Numbered from the stretch's first letter, positions 1 to 15,365 are shown. The stretch is DNA of 64,000 nucleotides from Paramecium sonneborni (GCA_905182985.1 CAJJDN010000104.1:281605-345604); one strand, 5' to 3'. The notes: generated from the sequence alone by a model not told the origin. Made by a program: numbers and translations.

Positions 1-3000
1 GAGAGTTGTTTATTATTAGTTTTTTAGTATTTTTTAAAAGAAAGGATATTCCTAAAGTTATGGAATCTTTGTTCTAATCAAATCCCTCACTTTATCGATT
101 ATAATTGCAAATTGTTAGAAATAAGCTTTAATTATGTTAAGCATTAATTTGGCTAAAAATAAAAAGTTTATAATAGCCATAATTATATAAAATGGAATCT
201 AAACTTCAAGAATTCCATTTTTTAATGATCCATAAATTCCAATTGCTAAAACAATTGAAAAACCACAAATTCTAGTAGATTAATGGTCTAAAACATTAAG
301 TTACATTGCTTAATATGGAAAAATCTACAAAGTTAAATAGTTATAAATAAAGATTATTCCATAGACCAACACTGCTTTAACAAGAATTTAATCCTGATAA
401 AATGTGAGGAAAATAATAATTAACTCTTTTTAAATAATCTTTATTATTTCCCAATAATATGCACTACCTTTGTATTCATTATACAAATAACCAAAAATTA
501 ATCTATTTTACATGTTGTTTTAATTATCTTTTATTTTAAAAAGTCTATTAAATAACAATCCAGGGATTAATACACCAAAAGTAAATAATACAGGAAAACT
601 AAATGAAATCAACCATTTCATATGATTTTCTGTATCATATCTATTTGCTACATTTCCTAATATCCATTAGTATCCAGATATATTTCTATAAGATAACAAT
701 CCAATTTATCCAGCAATTATATTAGGTTATAGATATATAAACATATAAATTAAAGTTGTTGAAATTACACATAAGTTAAAATCTACAAATTTTATAATGA
801 CTCCAACTCCATACAATTAAAAAAATAAAAGAATATAAATAATTGGCATAATCAATTACCAAATTGTTCTTGAATAATGAATAGAGATGTTTTCAAAAAT
901 ATCTTTTAAAAAACAATCCAAAGAATAAGCCATAGTTTCTATTGGATTTCCTAAAGAATTTATTGCAGATTCCATATTCTAAGGTAATTGTAGTTAAAAA
1001 GTGCTAATAGATGCTATAATTTATAAATAATTAGTAAGAATCTTAATTAAGTTGACTGCATTATTCTTAGTAACAACAATTGTAATTCCTATTGATTTTA
1101 ATTTGGAGGCTCTAGCTAATTATTTTATAATTTCAATTGTACTTTTAACAGAAATTGAAATAGAAATAAGAGTCCTATGAAAATAATAATTATATAATAT
1201 TTACCATAAAGATATACCAATGATGATAAATGTATTTGCATTTGTGTCATCACATGAACCACATTTAAATTTTGAACTAATTGAATAAGATCCTTCTCCT
1301 CTAGTATTATATAGATCACATTATTCACATAAAGCACCAATATGCCCTTGAGAACATGATGAATCACCATAATTCCATCCTCCTAAACAATTAAATTCAT
1401 CATTATAACAATTTTCTACCAAATCTGCATAAAAATATGGTCTCCAGAAATTCTAATATTAAATAATAAAAATTAATTACAGGTCTTAATTTTAGTTATG
1501 CAGATTTAACTGATTCCATTTAAATATTATCTCTAATTTTGCATTTTTATTAATTAAAGTTAACTGAATATTAATCTTAAGTGTAATCACATGGATGACA
1601 AGATAAATCTTCTTCATTTTTTAATTCTCCAACCTAACAATTTAATGTTTTAATATTTAATCTTAAATAATATTCTTCAGATTATTCAATTATTGTATTT
1701 TTAGGAGAATTTTCATTGATTATTGGTATTTTTATTGAATCACATTTAAATTCAAATTATAATACAATATTATCAGGTAAATCAGGATCAAAATATATTA
1801 TAAGACCATCAAAATTATAATCTTCAATTTAAGTATTGTAAGAAACTTCATAGAAATTTGTAAAATTAGTATTGAATTACTTCATTTCACTTTCTTGTAT
1901 TTTATTAAAATCAAATAATCTGCCTTATATAGAACATTTACTATTTGTTAGATTTTTAACTCTATTATTTTTTTAATCAAAAGGAATTAATCTTAAAGTA
2001 TAATTTATCATTTTATAATTGTTATTCTTCCAATCAAATTATTCATATAAATGAAGAGGCTATGCACTTGGTAACTTAATAAAAGATTGATTAATTGTAG
2101 TATTTTCTTAAATTAATACTTAATCAATAATTTTATTTTGAAAATGTGTTTGTTTATTTGAGTATAAATGATTTTGAATATTAATTTTTATTTAATTTGG
2201 CAATTCCGTTGTGTCATCTCCAAAATAAGTTGCACTATTATTAGAAATATATGAGTTTAATTCAGTATAATTTTTAGAGAATGATTCAATATAGTAAATT
2301 CCTCCACCAACTTTTGCAACATTATTAGCTATTATACTATTTAAAATTGTAAATATAGCCTTTCTACCTTAAAATACAATTGCCCCTCCTTATTCAATTG
2401 CTTTATTATTTATTAATTAAGAAAATTCAAGTATAATAGAAAAGTCTTTAATTCTTAAACAAACACCATTATTTGCTTAATTACCATTGCAAAAATAATT
2501 TTAGATTTAAATTGAGTAAGGAAAGGATGCATTCTAATCAATTTACTAAAGTAATCTATTTGTAGATTGATTATTTTAAATTTAATCAAACTAAAACACA
2601 TTAATGCATCCTTTTAGACCACATAAATTATTTCTTAAATTTATTCTTCTCATAATAATTTATTGTGAAGAAGTAATAGAACCATAAATGTTAAATAATC
2701 CTTAATAACAATTGTCACAGTCTATTTTTTAGAGTTGAATATCTTCTATAATTAAATAATGCTATTCATTCAAGTTTTATAAATTAATTAAACCTTATAT
2801 AGAATAATCAGAAGGATTGATGTATTCAGATTTTAATGATCCTGATACTGATAATTTTTTAATTAAGATCTCTGTCTTTTCATCTATTATAAATAAATAA
2901 TTTTATTACTAATATCTGGAGAAATAAAAATTAATCCATAATAGGAATAATTTGTATTTTAAACATATAAATTTTAAAGAATAAGTCCTTTAATAAATTA

Positions 3001-6000
3001 ATCCATAATTATTGTTTCTTGATGAGCCTACAAAATATTCATATTATTAACAATCAATTTTCCATGTTCTGAGTAAATCATCGATCTATATAAAAATATA
3101 TTATCATTTGCTTTATTAGAAAAAGAATCTTAGACAAAAGTTTAATATTTTGCATAACTGGAAAAACTATTATTGATTGTAACATTGATAATCTAAATTG
3201 ATGATTAACTTTAAAATTAATTTGAGAGAATAGCAAAAATAATAGTGCCATATAACGAGTTCACATCTTCAATTAATATATTTTTTAAGAATATTTATGA
3301 TATCCCTAAAGTATTTTAAATTTATAAAGCTCCTCCTTTTTATGAGGAAATATTTTTAAATATGTTATCTTCAAGATTAATGTAATATAAATGATTATTA
3401 CCCTCAATATAAATTGAACCTCCTTTTAATTTATCTCCAAAATATAAATTACTATTATGTTAAAAAATGGTTCTTTTAACATCCAAATTTCCTGTTTAGG
3501 ATGATAAAAAATAAAATGCACTTGAAAGAGAACCATATGAAAACTCAAATAATGAATTATAAATTTTTAGGTTTTAACAATTAAATATACCATTAGCACT
3601 CTCTTGATTAATCATTTAATCTTGAATTGTTATTTAAAAGGTTCTTAATAACTTATTTATATCAGTATTATAACGACCATTTGAAGAAAATAATGATTTA
3701 AAAATTATCAATTCCTTAGATTTTACATAGATTATACTTACACTTGCATTTATAACTACGTTAGAAATATATTTATTAGAATAAAATTAAAATTTACAAT
3801 CCAAACAATCAAAATAAAGTAAAGTTGCAGATCGTTGTTTTTGACCTTAATTTTTATGTAATAAAATATTATTTTAAAATATAGCATCTTCAAATATTGC
3901 AGTAATATTTTATTTGGATATTATTTCAAAAAGACATACACTATTTCTTGTTGAATCAAATATTATGATATTATTATTAAATTACAATTTTTTTATTTTA
4001 ATCTATTCATTTTATTAAGATATTGAGTTGGTAATTGATTCATAACTTATTAGAGGATAATTACTTAATATTACTGATTGAACAACAATCTCACTTATAT
4101 CTAAAAATTATGCTGCAAAAAATTATAATATTAATCCTAATTATGATGTATCTAATTATTAATTTTAGATTAACTATTTTGTTTCATTACTTGTTGTAAT
4201 ATATAAATTATTAATTTCAATATGCTATGAATTAATAAATGAGATAATTGGCAAACCGTTACTTTACCAAATTATTATATTTTGTAATATAATTTTATCA
4301 CATTATAAAATAATTAAGGATTGATTAATTTATTTCAAATTTTCATTAATTAGGTATTTATCAAGATGATTTGATATAAATTTGGCTCCTTTAATTATAA
4401 GTAATGATTCTTGGGCTGTAAATCTGTTTATAATAATAAGTTTTGACTCTTTATTGTAATAGTTTGATATAATTTCAATATTTTAAAATGTGTAAATATA
4501 TTTATCTAAATTAGCCTGCAAGATATTTTTAATTAAAATACTGTTGAATATTTTTGAATCCTTTAATGTCAAATGTGAAAGAGTAAATATTTAAATAAAT
4601 TACATCAAGGTAGAGTTTTAAAATTCTATTTCTTTGACAAATAAATGTGTAAATTCGGCCTCAATAAATTTATCAAGTTAAAATAATAAAGAATTTTGAC
4701 TAAGTGAATTTTAAAATTCAAAATTAGTAATTTTTATTTTACCACACTCAAAATCTGAAATACAAACAATAAATTAGGATCCATATAATATTGATTGGAT
4801 AAAAATATTTTAAATTTCAATTAAATAATTTTTTGAAGTCTAAAATTAAATAAATGAAGAATCTTGAATGTCTGCATTAATTAATTGAAAATCTATAATT
4901 TATATGAAACCACTTCTATCAGAAGAATGAATATTTAAAAATCCTTAAGATACTCGATGTTTGTAGTCTATTATTACAATATTTTGAAGTTTAATTTAAT
5001 ATGCATTCAAAATTTAAATAGAGCAACCTAAATTATTAGTAGATGAGGTAAAAGTCAAATTTTAAAATTCTACTTTTTATTTAATTAATGATTAGATCAC
5101 AATTTAAACTAGTTAATCAACATTAGGTGCAATAACAAATTTAATATTCTAAAGTAAAACATTTTAAAAGTTTTCAAATTTTAGATTTTGAGAAAGTTAA
5201 ATTGTTAAAAGAGATTGTCCAATTATTTCAATTTTAACAGTTCTAAAATATTAAAAATAAATACTTTAAAGTAAAAATGTGTTATTAAAAATTTTGGGAA
5301 ATAATAAATTGTTGATCTAGAAAACAATTTTAAGATTTCTTACTGTTAATTTAAATTATAAGAGTTGAAATTTATGCTTCATTTGCATGTTAATAAAGCA
5401 AATCATTAGACAAAAGAGAAAAGTTATTTTTTAGTAAATCTTCTATATAAGCATTTCCTTACAAGAATTATAAATTGTTTTAATTTTGTATTAAAACATT
5501 TTAATATTCATCAAAATCGCAATATAAATTGATTTAAAATAACATATGATTTTCACATGGACCATTTATATTGCAGTTTAGAAAAATACCATATTCTTTA
5601 TTATATTGTAGTTGATGATTAGAAGGTATCAAACATTATCTTGAGTACATGATATAATTTTAATTTTAAAAGAAAGGATTAAGTGAAGTAATTTCAATTT
5701 AGGATCTATTTCTACAAACCTTACAATTTTGTGGGCATTTTAAACACTAATTATTATATATAGTTAACATACGACCTTAACTTTCATATATGCATTTAAG
5801 ACATATAAATTAATTATCTTTAAGAATACATTAAGCACAATCTTCTGGACATGATTTAATGCATAAATTATTTATTAAAATATATTAGTTAATACAAGAA
5901 GTACAAATTACTTCATAATCTTAATTTGATTAGCTTTAAGCATTTTCTTGAAATGAATGTAATCCATCTTTATTAATAATAGTTTCATAAAAATTCATAA

Positions 6001-8845
6001 TATTTGTTTACCAATAATTTTGAGTTTCTTTCATTTATTAGGTGCAAGTATTACAAAATAATGATTTAGGACATTAAAAACAAAGTCCAGTTAATCTATC
6101 AGCATAATATCCTTTTAAGCAATCAATACAGAAATTCTTATCAATAGATTTTTAATATAAACATGTTTAACAAGAAAGAGTTGTCTAAGCACATTAATTA
6201 GTTTATCTACTTTCAGCTCCTAGAATACAAATATGACTTTAGTTTGTAATAAGATAAGCTGAAAATATACAATTAACAAAATCTAAATTTTGTAAGCTTG
6301 AACAAAAATTATTTTGATCAACTCCAAAATTATCTATACATCTAGCACAACTAACTGTAGGTGTAAGTTAAGAATTAATTTAAAACTTATAATCTAAAGT
6401 ATTAATTTTGATATCATCTGTTTCTATATATTCAAATGCATATAAACAATTCTCAATTAAATTTTCTAAACAATGTTTACCTCTAATAGAAATGTAATAT
6501 TTAGAAGAATCTATACATTATATACATCGATTAAAATATAATTAGCTCTCTGAATCAAAATCTTCTATACATGTTTAACAATAATTTCCACATTTTTAAC
6601 AAGTTCCTCTAATTAAAGCAAAGGATCTAGAATAATAAAATAACAATACGAATCACAAAATTAACATAATTCAACTTCCAACAATTCATCATAATAACAT
6701 TAATTGCAATTTGCAGGACAATTAAAGCATTTTCCATTCTTAATATAATTTTTAGGAATACAAGAATAACATGAAGCATTCTAAGTACATTTTAAACAAT
6801 TAGATTAGCAACGAATGCAATCTCCATCTTAATAATAATAATTAGAAGAACATTCTACAAAAGTATCTTACTTTAAATTTTTCTATTTAAGTTAAACACA
6901 ATTTCTAATTCCTTATCTAATATCAGAATCATTACAAATATATTTATATTATTCAAAATATATCAGGTTATCTTCAACATCAAGTAAAAATACTTCATAT
7001 TCAGTTTCACTTCTTTAATTCATAATATATCCTTAATCTTAAGATCTATCTTACTAAATAAAATCACTAGTACAAATTGTGTTTGAATACCAAGTATTAG
7101 AATATTCATAACAATCTAAACAATAGATGTTATTTATAATTTCAAATGGACTAAATTAATAAAATATTTTATACCATTTTTTACAAGTAAAAGCATTGTC
7201 TTTAGGAATTTTAAAATATCCAAATTCACATTATTCCTCATAAATTGTAGAAATCTATGATTCTTGAGAGAATGGAAAAATTTCTTAAATTGATTGACAT
7301 TTTTTATTTTTATCAACCTACATATAGTTTTTTAAACAGACACAAGATCTATTAATAATATCATAAATTCGATTAAGTTCCTAATCACATAATAGACAAT
7401 TATTTGCTGTTGGACCATTACATGTTGAACATGAAAAATGACAATCTAAAATAAGTTTAATTTATACTGATCTTAATTTCTTACAAATCATTATAATTAT
7501 ATTTAATTGTTAAATCTGATATTGATCCTATTAATTTCTTATTTATATAGTCATCTTCTCCTATATAAATATAATAGTATCCATTTGAATATTAGTGTTT
7601 CTGATTCTCACTTCCAAAACAATGTTTTATTGGTTCATTTCTATTTGTAAAATATAAATAAATGCAAGAACTTTCTTCTAAACTTTCTCCTCGACCATGT
7701 TCAAAAATAAAGAAATGCCATTCTTGAATTAAATTAAATAATTGCTCTTCTTCGTATTACCATTTTTCGAAATCTTCAATCTCTCCAAATATTCTATTAT
7801 ACTAATAACATTAGTAAGGAATCTTATAATGAGATGTTTCAACATAGATATTTGAATTTTAAACATTCTATTTGTAAATATTATATCGATAATAAAATGT
7901 TCTATCACCCTAATATGTAGCATCCATATAATAAGAATTTATAGTAATTCTCATCAACAATTAAGATAGCGGATCTGTAATTGTTACAAAATCCAAGTTT
8001 AATTTTACCCAACCCTATATTATATATTTCTCACCTATCATCAAAAGTTTGTCTACAATTACCAGTCCAGAATTAAAGTGTTATAATCCATCAACAAATA
8101 TTTTAGTTACTTCTTAACTATCTTCTTCAAGTTTGCAATTTATATAATCTGGGTAAAAATAGTCATTTTGTGTTATTTATTTCTCATTATATATTTAGTT
8201 TGTTAGGTATCCTGGAAACATTTCTACTACAAAAAATGTATTAGCTATTACAATCTAACTATCAATAAATCATAAATACAAAATTGTCGTATCCCAACGT
8301 ACTTTAAATATATCCAGAATATATTGTTTAAACATTCAAAATATTAATATCAGAATCTTTCTATATAACTACCTTATAATCATAAGGATAATACGATATC
8401 CTAAAATATATCCATTGATTATCAAGTCTTTATGAATCCTATTAAAATATAACTTCTAAAGGATCATCTTCACCAACATCACTATACAAAAATCTGAACT
8501 CACTTTTCTCTCTCGAGAATCTTAACATCAATACTGAAATCTTAAACATATCATAATCTAAAGTTTATGACCAGATAATGAATTCATATCCACCACACCA
8601 ACTGTAGCCTTCATCGGGTACATTAATTTTATATTATGGATCTAGATTAGTATATTTTATCCAAAAGGAATAAGAATAACTTTCCAACGGTTAATAATCA
8701 GTTGTATCGATATAATAATCTGTATACTCGACTTCGTCATCTAATTTTTAAAAATTATCAAGACAATCTTAGGCTGTCAATTCAATGCTAAGAATATTCA
8801 AAAATCTCACATTAAAATCAGAAATAGTTTTAAAATCACGATCAT
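1..8845 (-). CDS. Giant Cys-rich, beta-helix-like transmembrane protein (partial, C-terminus off window)
   Basis: Ciliate-code frame of more than 2,900 codons that runs off the left edge. The chosen start at 8845 gives a signal peptide (MIVILKLFLILI...) only if a 23-nt intron at 8788-8810 is removed; no other start gave both a leader and the long frame. Order from the N-terminus: about 550 residues of extracellular-type sequence, a Cys-rich part with CxxC spacing (about 5700-7400), a long I/L/N/S-rich stretch resembling parallel beta-helix or pectin-lyase-fold repeats (about 1700-5700), a Cys knot with G-H-I-G-A-L-C-x-x-C (about 1250-1400), then several hydrophobic segments including the AYYWE..K motif common near the end of large ciliate surface proteins. 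Likely a plasma-membrane or secretory-pathway surface protein; ligand unknown. Not every codon was checked, so further small introns are possible. Substrate and true C-terminus cannot be seen. Confidence 0.82.
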
Positions 8846-9457
8846 ATTGTTTTGAAATGTAAAATTTTAATTACTAAATGAAAGAAGTGTTTTTTGATAA
8901 CACAAACACTATAATTAAAAATAATTATGTAAATCTTTATTAACCCCTAACATTATGTAATATTAATTGTTATGAATTAATTAAAAGGATTTTTAATTTT
9001 TACTGATTTGTTTTTCTTTATATATACATACATCTTTCTTAAACATTTAGAACCATTTATTATTATTTTAATTAATAATTTATCCTAATGGTTTTTATTC
9101 TATTTATGTTAAAATAATTTTGATTTCTAATTTGATTGGCTTAGAAAGTCTCTAAATTCATAATATTATTTTATTTTAACAGTATTTCAACATTTTTATT
9201 GAAAAAAATTATTAAAGTTGGAAACGAAATTTAATGTCTAGCTTGATAAACATTTTAAGTGTAGATTAGTTAAGATTTTTATAAGTCAATTATATCTAAC
9301 AAGTAAAATGAATATTTTATTGATTTTCTCTCTTATAAATATTTAGTCTTAATTGAAAAATTCAATATTTTTAATTAATGATAACTTGAAACTTTGTATA
9401 ATAACATTTATTAATCAATTTAAGTTGAATTATAATAAATTTTTATAAAAAAATATA
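8846..9457. other. Intergenic stretch, about 0.6 kb
   Basis: Very AT-rich DNA between the start of the giant membrane protein and the stop of the small gene at 9458. No conserved frame, RNA gene or repeat was seen. It should hold the promoter of the giant gene, but no motif is distinct enough to name. Confidence 0.5.
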
Positions 9458-10168
9458 TCAAATTATTAAAAATTGATTTTTTTTTGGAGTTGGACTCATT
9501 GTTTTGGATCGATGTTGTATTTAAGATGGTGAAGCCTAACTCTTAAATTCACAATGACCATTAATTAAAATTGTAAGATTTTATTACTTTTATTACAATT
9601 TTAATTGAGTAACTTGTTTTTCTTTAGAAGGGTGTAGTATTCTCTTTTTTTCCCTTTTTATTTCATGTTTTATATTTTTACAGTATTTTTTTTTTTCTTC
9701 ACACTCTCTTCTATTTATTATGTTTTCTGATTTAGTTCTATTTCGATGCTTTTAATCATTTTTATATTTTTAGGAGATTTTATCTCTTATTATTGATTAA
9801 GATACATGTAATAAAAAAGGCTATTGAGGAGTTGTTTAAGCTGATGAATTCTATGAAATTCTATGTTTTTATTATTCATTTTATGAAGTTAGAAAATTTT
9901 AATTAGTTTAAATCCAAGATTCTTCAAAACCCTCAATATTAAATTCATTCTTAGCATTTATACATATATTCGGAAACCATTCACATTCATATTATTATTT
10001 TGATGGACTAAATTATGAATTTTAAGATTTATTCAATTTATCATATAAGAATTTTTATCTATTGTTTTTTTATTATTCTTAACTTTTCTCTTTTAAATTT
10101 GTTCTAACAAAAGACTAAGTAGTGATTTATTCTTCTACGTCTTAGCATTTAAGACATTTAATCCCCAT
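9458..10168 (-). CDS. Hypothetical protein, 236 aa, Q/N/K-rich
   Basis: Uninterrupted frame of 237 codons read triplet by triplet; TAA and TAG are used heavily as Gln and the only TGA is the stop at 9458-9460. The start MGIKCLKCQD is the first ATG and carries a CxxC pair. The protein is polar, with a Lys/Arg/Glu-rich helical part (about residues 135-190) and a Ser/Pro/Gln-rich tail ending in MSPTPKKN. No domain, membrane segment or intron was recognised. The relatively GC-rich patch near 9486-9540 is the coding tail. Length and lack of TGA make chance less likely than for neighbouring frames, but homologues would be needed to confirm it. Confidence 0.55.
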
Positions 10169-10921
10169 ATGCGATAAATTTTTAAAATAAATGATGAAAA
10201 TTTGAGTATTAAATTGCATTAAGAACTTTACTATTTAAGAATGAATACGATGTATTTAAGATTAAAATAGAAACAATTAAATTATGTTTATTTTTAATGC
10301 ATTTTTGAAGGGAGCTAATTTTTTCAATTATTTTATCAATAATCTCAAATATTGATAATTTTCATGAAATCAACAGTATTAGAGCCCTACAAAAAGAAGT
10401 TGAAAAAATATAGCAAATCCAACAATTAGGTTGTAAACTTTTTTTTTTTGAATAATAAATTATATTGATAAATAAAAATTCAATAATAGATTTAATAAAA
10501 TTAATGTTAATTTTTATATAATTAAATTTCTCAAAGGAAAAAAATAGCAATTACATTTGATTTAGTATTGTGATTGGAATGATTATACCAGAATTATATA
10601 AGATACTAAACCATGTATTTTTAAATAAATTTATTGTTTCAATCAAAGCTTTAATAAAAATGAAAAGGTTATGTAGAAGATTAATTCATAAAAGAAAATC
10701 AATATCTATTTGAAAGAAAAGATTTTGAAAATATTCTAATCAATCATCATAATTTTAAAAAATTTAATGATCAATATTGAATTAATTTAAGAAAAACACT
10801 ACAGCTATGAGACAGTTAAAAATGACAATATAAAAACCCTTATCTACAGCTATTTAAACTCTAATTGAAATAAAATTCACGCTAATAAACAAAACTAAAC
10901 TTTTTATATCATCTTAAATTA
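10169..10921. other. No gene recognised, about 0.75 kb
   Basis: AT-rich stretch. Short frames on the plus strand around 10340-10560 and 10660-10880 have protein-like composition but lack starts or end quickly at TGA, and they cannot be joined by a credible intron. They may be part of the decayed gene that follows. Nothing else is visible. Confidence 0.4.
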
Positions 10922-11669
10922 ATGAAAGGAAGATGCCTATTTAAAAAAATCTATAGCTCATTATTCTTACTGGTGAAGAATTGTGAACTCTAAGATTCAA
11001 ACCTATTGAAGTACAAATTTGAATTAAATCATTCAATAGATTTATTTGAATTAGTAATTAAATTAAAATAGAATCTTAGATATATAGAAATTCTATTGAT
11101 TATTCTTTTGAGTTTGAAATAAATTAATATTGTGAATAGTTTATTATAAATAATAATGACTAATCTTACTTGTAATTATCATAAAAATTAAAGTTTATTA
11201 AAGAGAATTCAATAACATATTAAATGGAACGATTAAAGTCGAATGAAAATTGATGAAAATTAAGTAATTTTTAAATTGATAGAAGCAATAAAAATTTTAG
11301 AGTATAATAATTATTTCTCATTTTGAATTGGGTAATATAGTTAATTGATTATTTTTACTAAAGAGAGGTAGTCTATAAGTATAAACTTAAGATTATAGTT
11401 TAATATAATCAAAAGATACTGTTAGAAAAAAAAAACTAGATACAAATTGAATAATATCAAACTTAAAAAAGCAATGATTTGAATGAGTAAATAAAAATTG
11501 ATAGAAAAAAAGTTATATTCTAAAATATTTATGTTAAGAAAAATAGTTGTTGAAATCTGATCCAAATATTTAAAATAATAAAATTGAAGAAAATAAATCG
11601 AAGTTTAATAGAACAAGTAAATATTATGAATAAAGCTTATATTAAGCAATCTTATAATTGATTACATGA
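10922..11669 (+). pseudogene. Degenerate coding traces, possible gene relic
   Basis: A frame starting MKGRCLFKK at 10922 runs 134 codons and looks like a Leu/Ile/Asn-rich helical protein, ending at a TGA near 11324. Protein-like sequence resumes in other frames to a TGA at 11667-11669, including QNNKIEENKSKF after a possible 35-nt intron. I could not find an intron that joins the first and second parts, so one or more frameshifts are implied. In this genome a random frame of 130 codons is not rare because TGA is the only stop; the call rests on composition and on three successive open pieces on the same strand. Confidence 0.28.
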
Positions 11670-12164
11670 GTAATAAAGTATTTATTATTGTTTACATCAA
11701 TTTATGATGATTATTTTGTTTTAATTCAGTAAATGGATAAATGAAATTAAGGATATTTAATGAATTTATAGTATGTTTAAATATTGTAATATGAATTTAA
11801 ATAAATTATTATCAATCTTCTTTCATAATATAGGTCTTATTTTTAAGTTGCTTGATATAATTTCTAAAATAAATAAAAATATACTCATATTTATGTTTCA
11901 ATAGAAGTATTTGATGGATCATTTGTATCTTTGGTAGTACTTGTGAAAACTTTTTTTAATTTATGAATTAAAGTGTAGAATTTGTTTAAATTGTTGTTCA
12001 ATTAATCCATTTGTTTTATAAAATGAAAAATTATTAATTGAGCAGAGATGATTGTAAATTTGATTAATAAAATAATGAAGCTAATATATATTGAGATGAA
12101 TAACGTAAATGCATTTGATTGATGAGAAGAATTTATATATATTAATTAACTAATATTAAAATAA
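11670..12164. other. Intergenic, upstream of the EF-hand gene
   Basis: About 0.5 kb of AT-rich sequence with no conserved frame. The last part must contain the promoter of the gene starting at 12165; no specific element can be picked out. Confidence 0.4.
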
Positions 12165-13544
12165 ATGTTAAGCCCAACAGTCACAGAAAATGAGCAATAA
12201 CGAAAAATAGGTGAAAAGCTTATAACAATAATTCGAACAATTTTGATAACAGAAAGAGAAGTATTAATAATGGTATATAATAGGTTGAGGAATTGAAATT
12301 AACATTAGCTGAAAATATACGATTTGATATTAGTGATGCATTTAGAGCAATTGATTCAAACATGAAAGGATACATAACTTCTTAAGACATCTTTCGCTTT
12401 ATGTGTAAGAATGGATGTAGTGTTCATTAAAAGTTTTGTGATTTCTGGATCTTCACATGGAGTAAAGGAGATGATAAATTACGATATCAATTATTTCTTG
12501 AATTTATAGTTCCTAGATATGATAGAGATGCAGCAATGTAGTGTATTGTCAGAAAGCTATATTCAGAAACTGGGAAATGTATTGATAACAATTAAATAAT
12601 TTATAGATAAACTGTCATTTTATTTAGAAGAGTTCGTTGCTAAACTTATATATAAGGAGATTGATTATTTAAGAACAATAGAAATAGAGAAAATGAATTT
12701 AGCTTAATTAGTTGAATGGAAGTTTACAACTGTTTTTAAATATGTGGCTGGCAATTTACCTATTATAGATAAACGTTGTTTAGATTAATTATTAAATAAA
12801 TTTGAAATTCAATCACTTACACAATAAGAATATAATATGTTTCTTAAAAGATTTAATAGAAATGAAGATACTATAATGTAAAAAGATGAATTTAGTGATG
12901 CTATATTCCCAAGTAGAGAATTAATTAAAGAAATGTAATAACCAAGAGATGGATTTTAAGAATATGTTTTAAATCATGATCAATAATTGGATTAATTGTT
13001 AGGAAAAGATTAAACTATTGATGGTGATGATTTCATTTTCAAACCAGAAGAACATAAAATTAAATTAAATACTACTTAAAAAGATTAAAAATTTTTTGAT
13101 AAATAAGAATTTAATTCGAATATGCAATATTAAAATGAACCATCCTAAAATTAAAATTAAAAAATATTTGAACTACCTCCTAAAGTTTAACCTACATAAA
13201 ATAAAGCTTTACTTATGAGTTTTAAACCTGCCCAAATATAATAAGCTTAACAATTTAATTCAAACTCTATTGATCAGAGTATTAAGGCTTCAACTCCTGT
13301 TTAAATAAGATCTAAAAATTACTAAAGTCCTAATGAACAACCTTCTCAATATCAATAATAAGATTTACTCTAATAATTTGAAAGAAAATAGAATGCTTCC
13401 TAAATGGCTTTCAGTCAAGATAATTTATCTGGTTATAATAATTATTTTAATTAAAACTCTAAACTGGAACAATCCTAATAGATTTAATATAATTAATACA
13501 TTAACTAACCAACTAATGCTTAGTATATTTTATCAGGATAATGA
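12165..13544 (+). CDS. EF-hand calcium-binding protein, 442 aa
   Basis: Spliced model with introns 12261-12283 (23 nt) and 12579-12606 (28 nt); the spliced length is a multiple of three and ends at TGA 13542-13544. The N-terminal 240 residues are calmodulin-like: one loop with a good pattern (D-S-N-M-K-G-Y-I-T-S-Q-D, about residue 60), a more degenerate second one (N-R-N-E-D-T-I-M-Q-K-D-E, about residue 225) and helical flanks containing the intervening half-sites. The last 200 residues are Gln/Asn/Ser/Pro-rich and probably disordered. Role likely Ca2+ sensing, possibly cytoskeletal or cortical as for many ciliate EF-hand proteins; the partner is unknown. The start was chosen because it is the ATG whose frame joins through the first intron to the EF-hand frame. 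Confidence 0.85.
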
Positions 13545-13648
13545 TAGTCTATTTATGCAATTTTTATTTTAAGTAACAATTATTTTTATAATAAATCATT
13601 TAAACTAATTTAGTAATAATTTTAAGGATTCCTTCTCCATTACATCAT

Positions 13649-15365
13649 TCATCTTTAAAATTTATTTCTTATGTGTATCAAATAGTTTCCCTTACTTTCT
13701 TACACTTAACTCTACAACACTCTCGTCACTTTAGCTTTCCTTAATTGTTAACTATTAAATTATATAATATTTAATACCTCATTAATAACCATAAAATTAT
13801 GACACTATATTGGTTCTTCAGTATTTTGTTCCTTCCAATCTGTATCATAAAATAATAAAAACCCATCAACAGTTATTATAAAAGTGCTTGGTACAAAATC
13901 TTTGCCAAAACTTAATGATCTTTCCCAAGCAACATCCCGTTAAACATTATATCTCTTCAAAATCAAAGGAGACTATTACAATAGAGTTTCAGGAGAAGGT
14001 ACTATAATTAATATTATTAAGATTATATTTACTTGTAAAATTTGAAGCAAATGCAGAATAAATATCTGGTGAAATCTCATTCTATAATGGAATGCCTGAG
14101 TATTTCTTAATTATTACTAATTATTCTGGTGTCAATAATTAATTTATGTTAAAAGCCACTTTTGCTTATTATAATATCTCTTAATTTGTAAAATCAATTG
14201 TTTTTTAATTCGCAAATTAAAAATATTTTCCTAACTCTGCTGTCAACTATGAAAATAATTTCTACAAAAATTCTATTCTTATATATTCAAATTCTGATAT
14301 CTCTTTTAAGATATATGTAGTGAATAATCCAAACTATTACTATTATTTTATTAATGATTTAAAGTAATCTAAATTTAATTCATAATTTACAATACATTCT
14401 AAATTCTTCATCATAGGTATCCTTCACTTATTGAACTCCCTCAAAACAACTTTCTACATTTTAACTATAGATTTATTCATATTACATGAAACTCTTATAA
14501 AATTACTCGACAGCTTCAAATGTGATGTTTCGTTATCCTTAAACTTGCATCAAATAATCAGACATCTTCTATTAATTCATTTATTAACAAATAGTTATTT
14601 TATCTTTAATTTCTCCTTTCAAATTATTCTTTAATATTTAGATATTAGAAGTGTGCTATTAATATTCATTCTCAAGATTGCTAAAATTTTAGCATAGTTA
14701 TTAATGGTAAAATTATACTTCTGCTTTTTCTTCTCTCAATTCTAATTATTAATTATCTGCATTTGTATTTAAGTTACTTGATCTATTAGATTTTTTCATT
14801 TTATTATTTTTTGAGTTTTATTTTATTTATTATTTTGTCTAATTTGTAAATAACCTACTCAATATTTTTTAGTTTGGTTGAACATAACAATACGTTGTAA
14901 AATAATCGAGTTGTATTGATAAATTATTGCAATAATTGAGAATCATTTCAAATGAATTATTTGATGATTTATATCTCATTTTAATCTACTAAAAGACTGT
15001 TTCAACTATTGTTAAATATTCAAAAATAAATTCTACCATCGTAGTCATATATTATACAAAAATCTAATGACTTTAGATTCTTCTCTCCTAATAAGCTGCT
15101 TTCCACATTTCATTTTTTAAAGATTATTTGGATTATTATAAATAATTGATATCGATATTATCTTTTATTTTTTATTAGATAAGACATAAATATTCGATTC
15201 TGGAATTGACTTATTTCCCTGTAATTTTTTTGATATATTATTTAATTTTATTTTGAAAGAAATTAGATTCTTATTTTTATTATTATTTATTAAAATCAGC
15301 AACAATATTACTTTAAGTAGGTAGGATATTTCTATTTTATGATTATGTTTATGTTTATATTTATG

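Noticed and set aside
9486..9560. Possible structured non-coding RNA (GC-richer patch with short complementary segments)
   Set aside because: It is the coding C-terminal part of the 236-aa minus-strand protein; the pairing is explained by chance.
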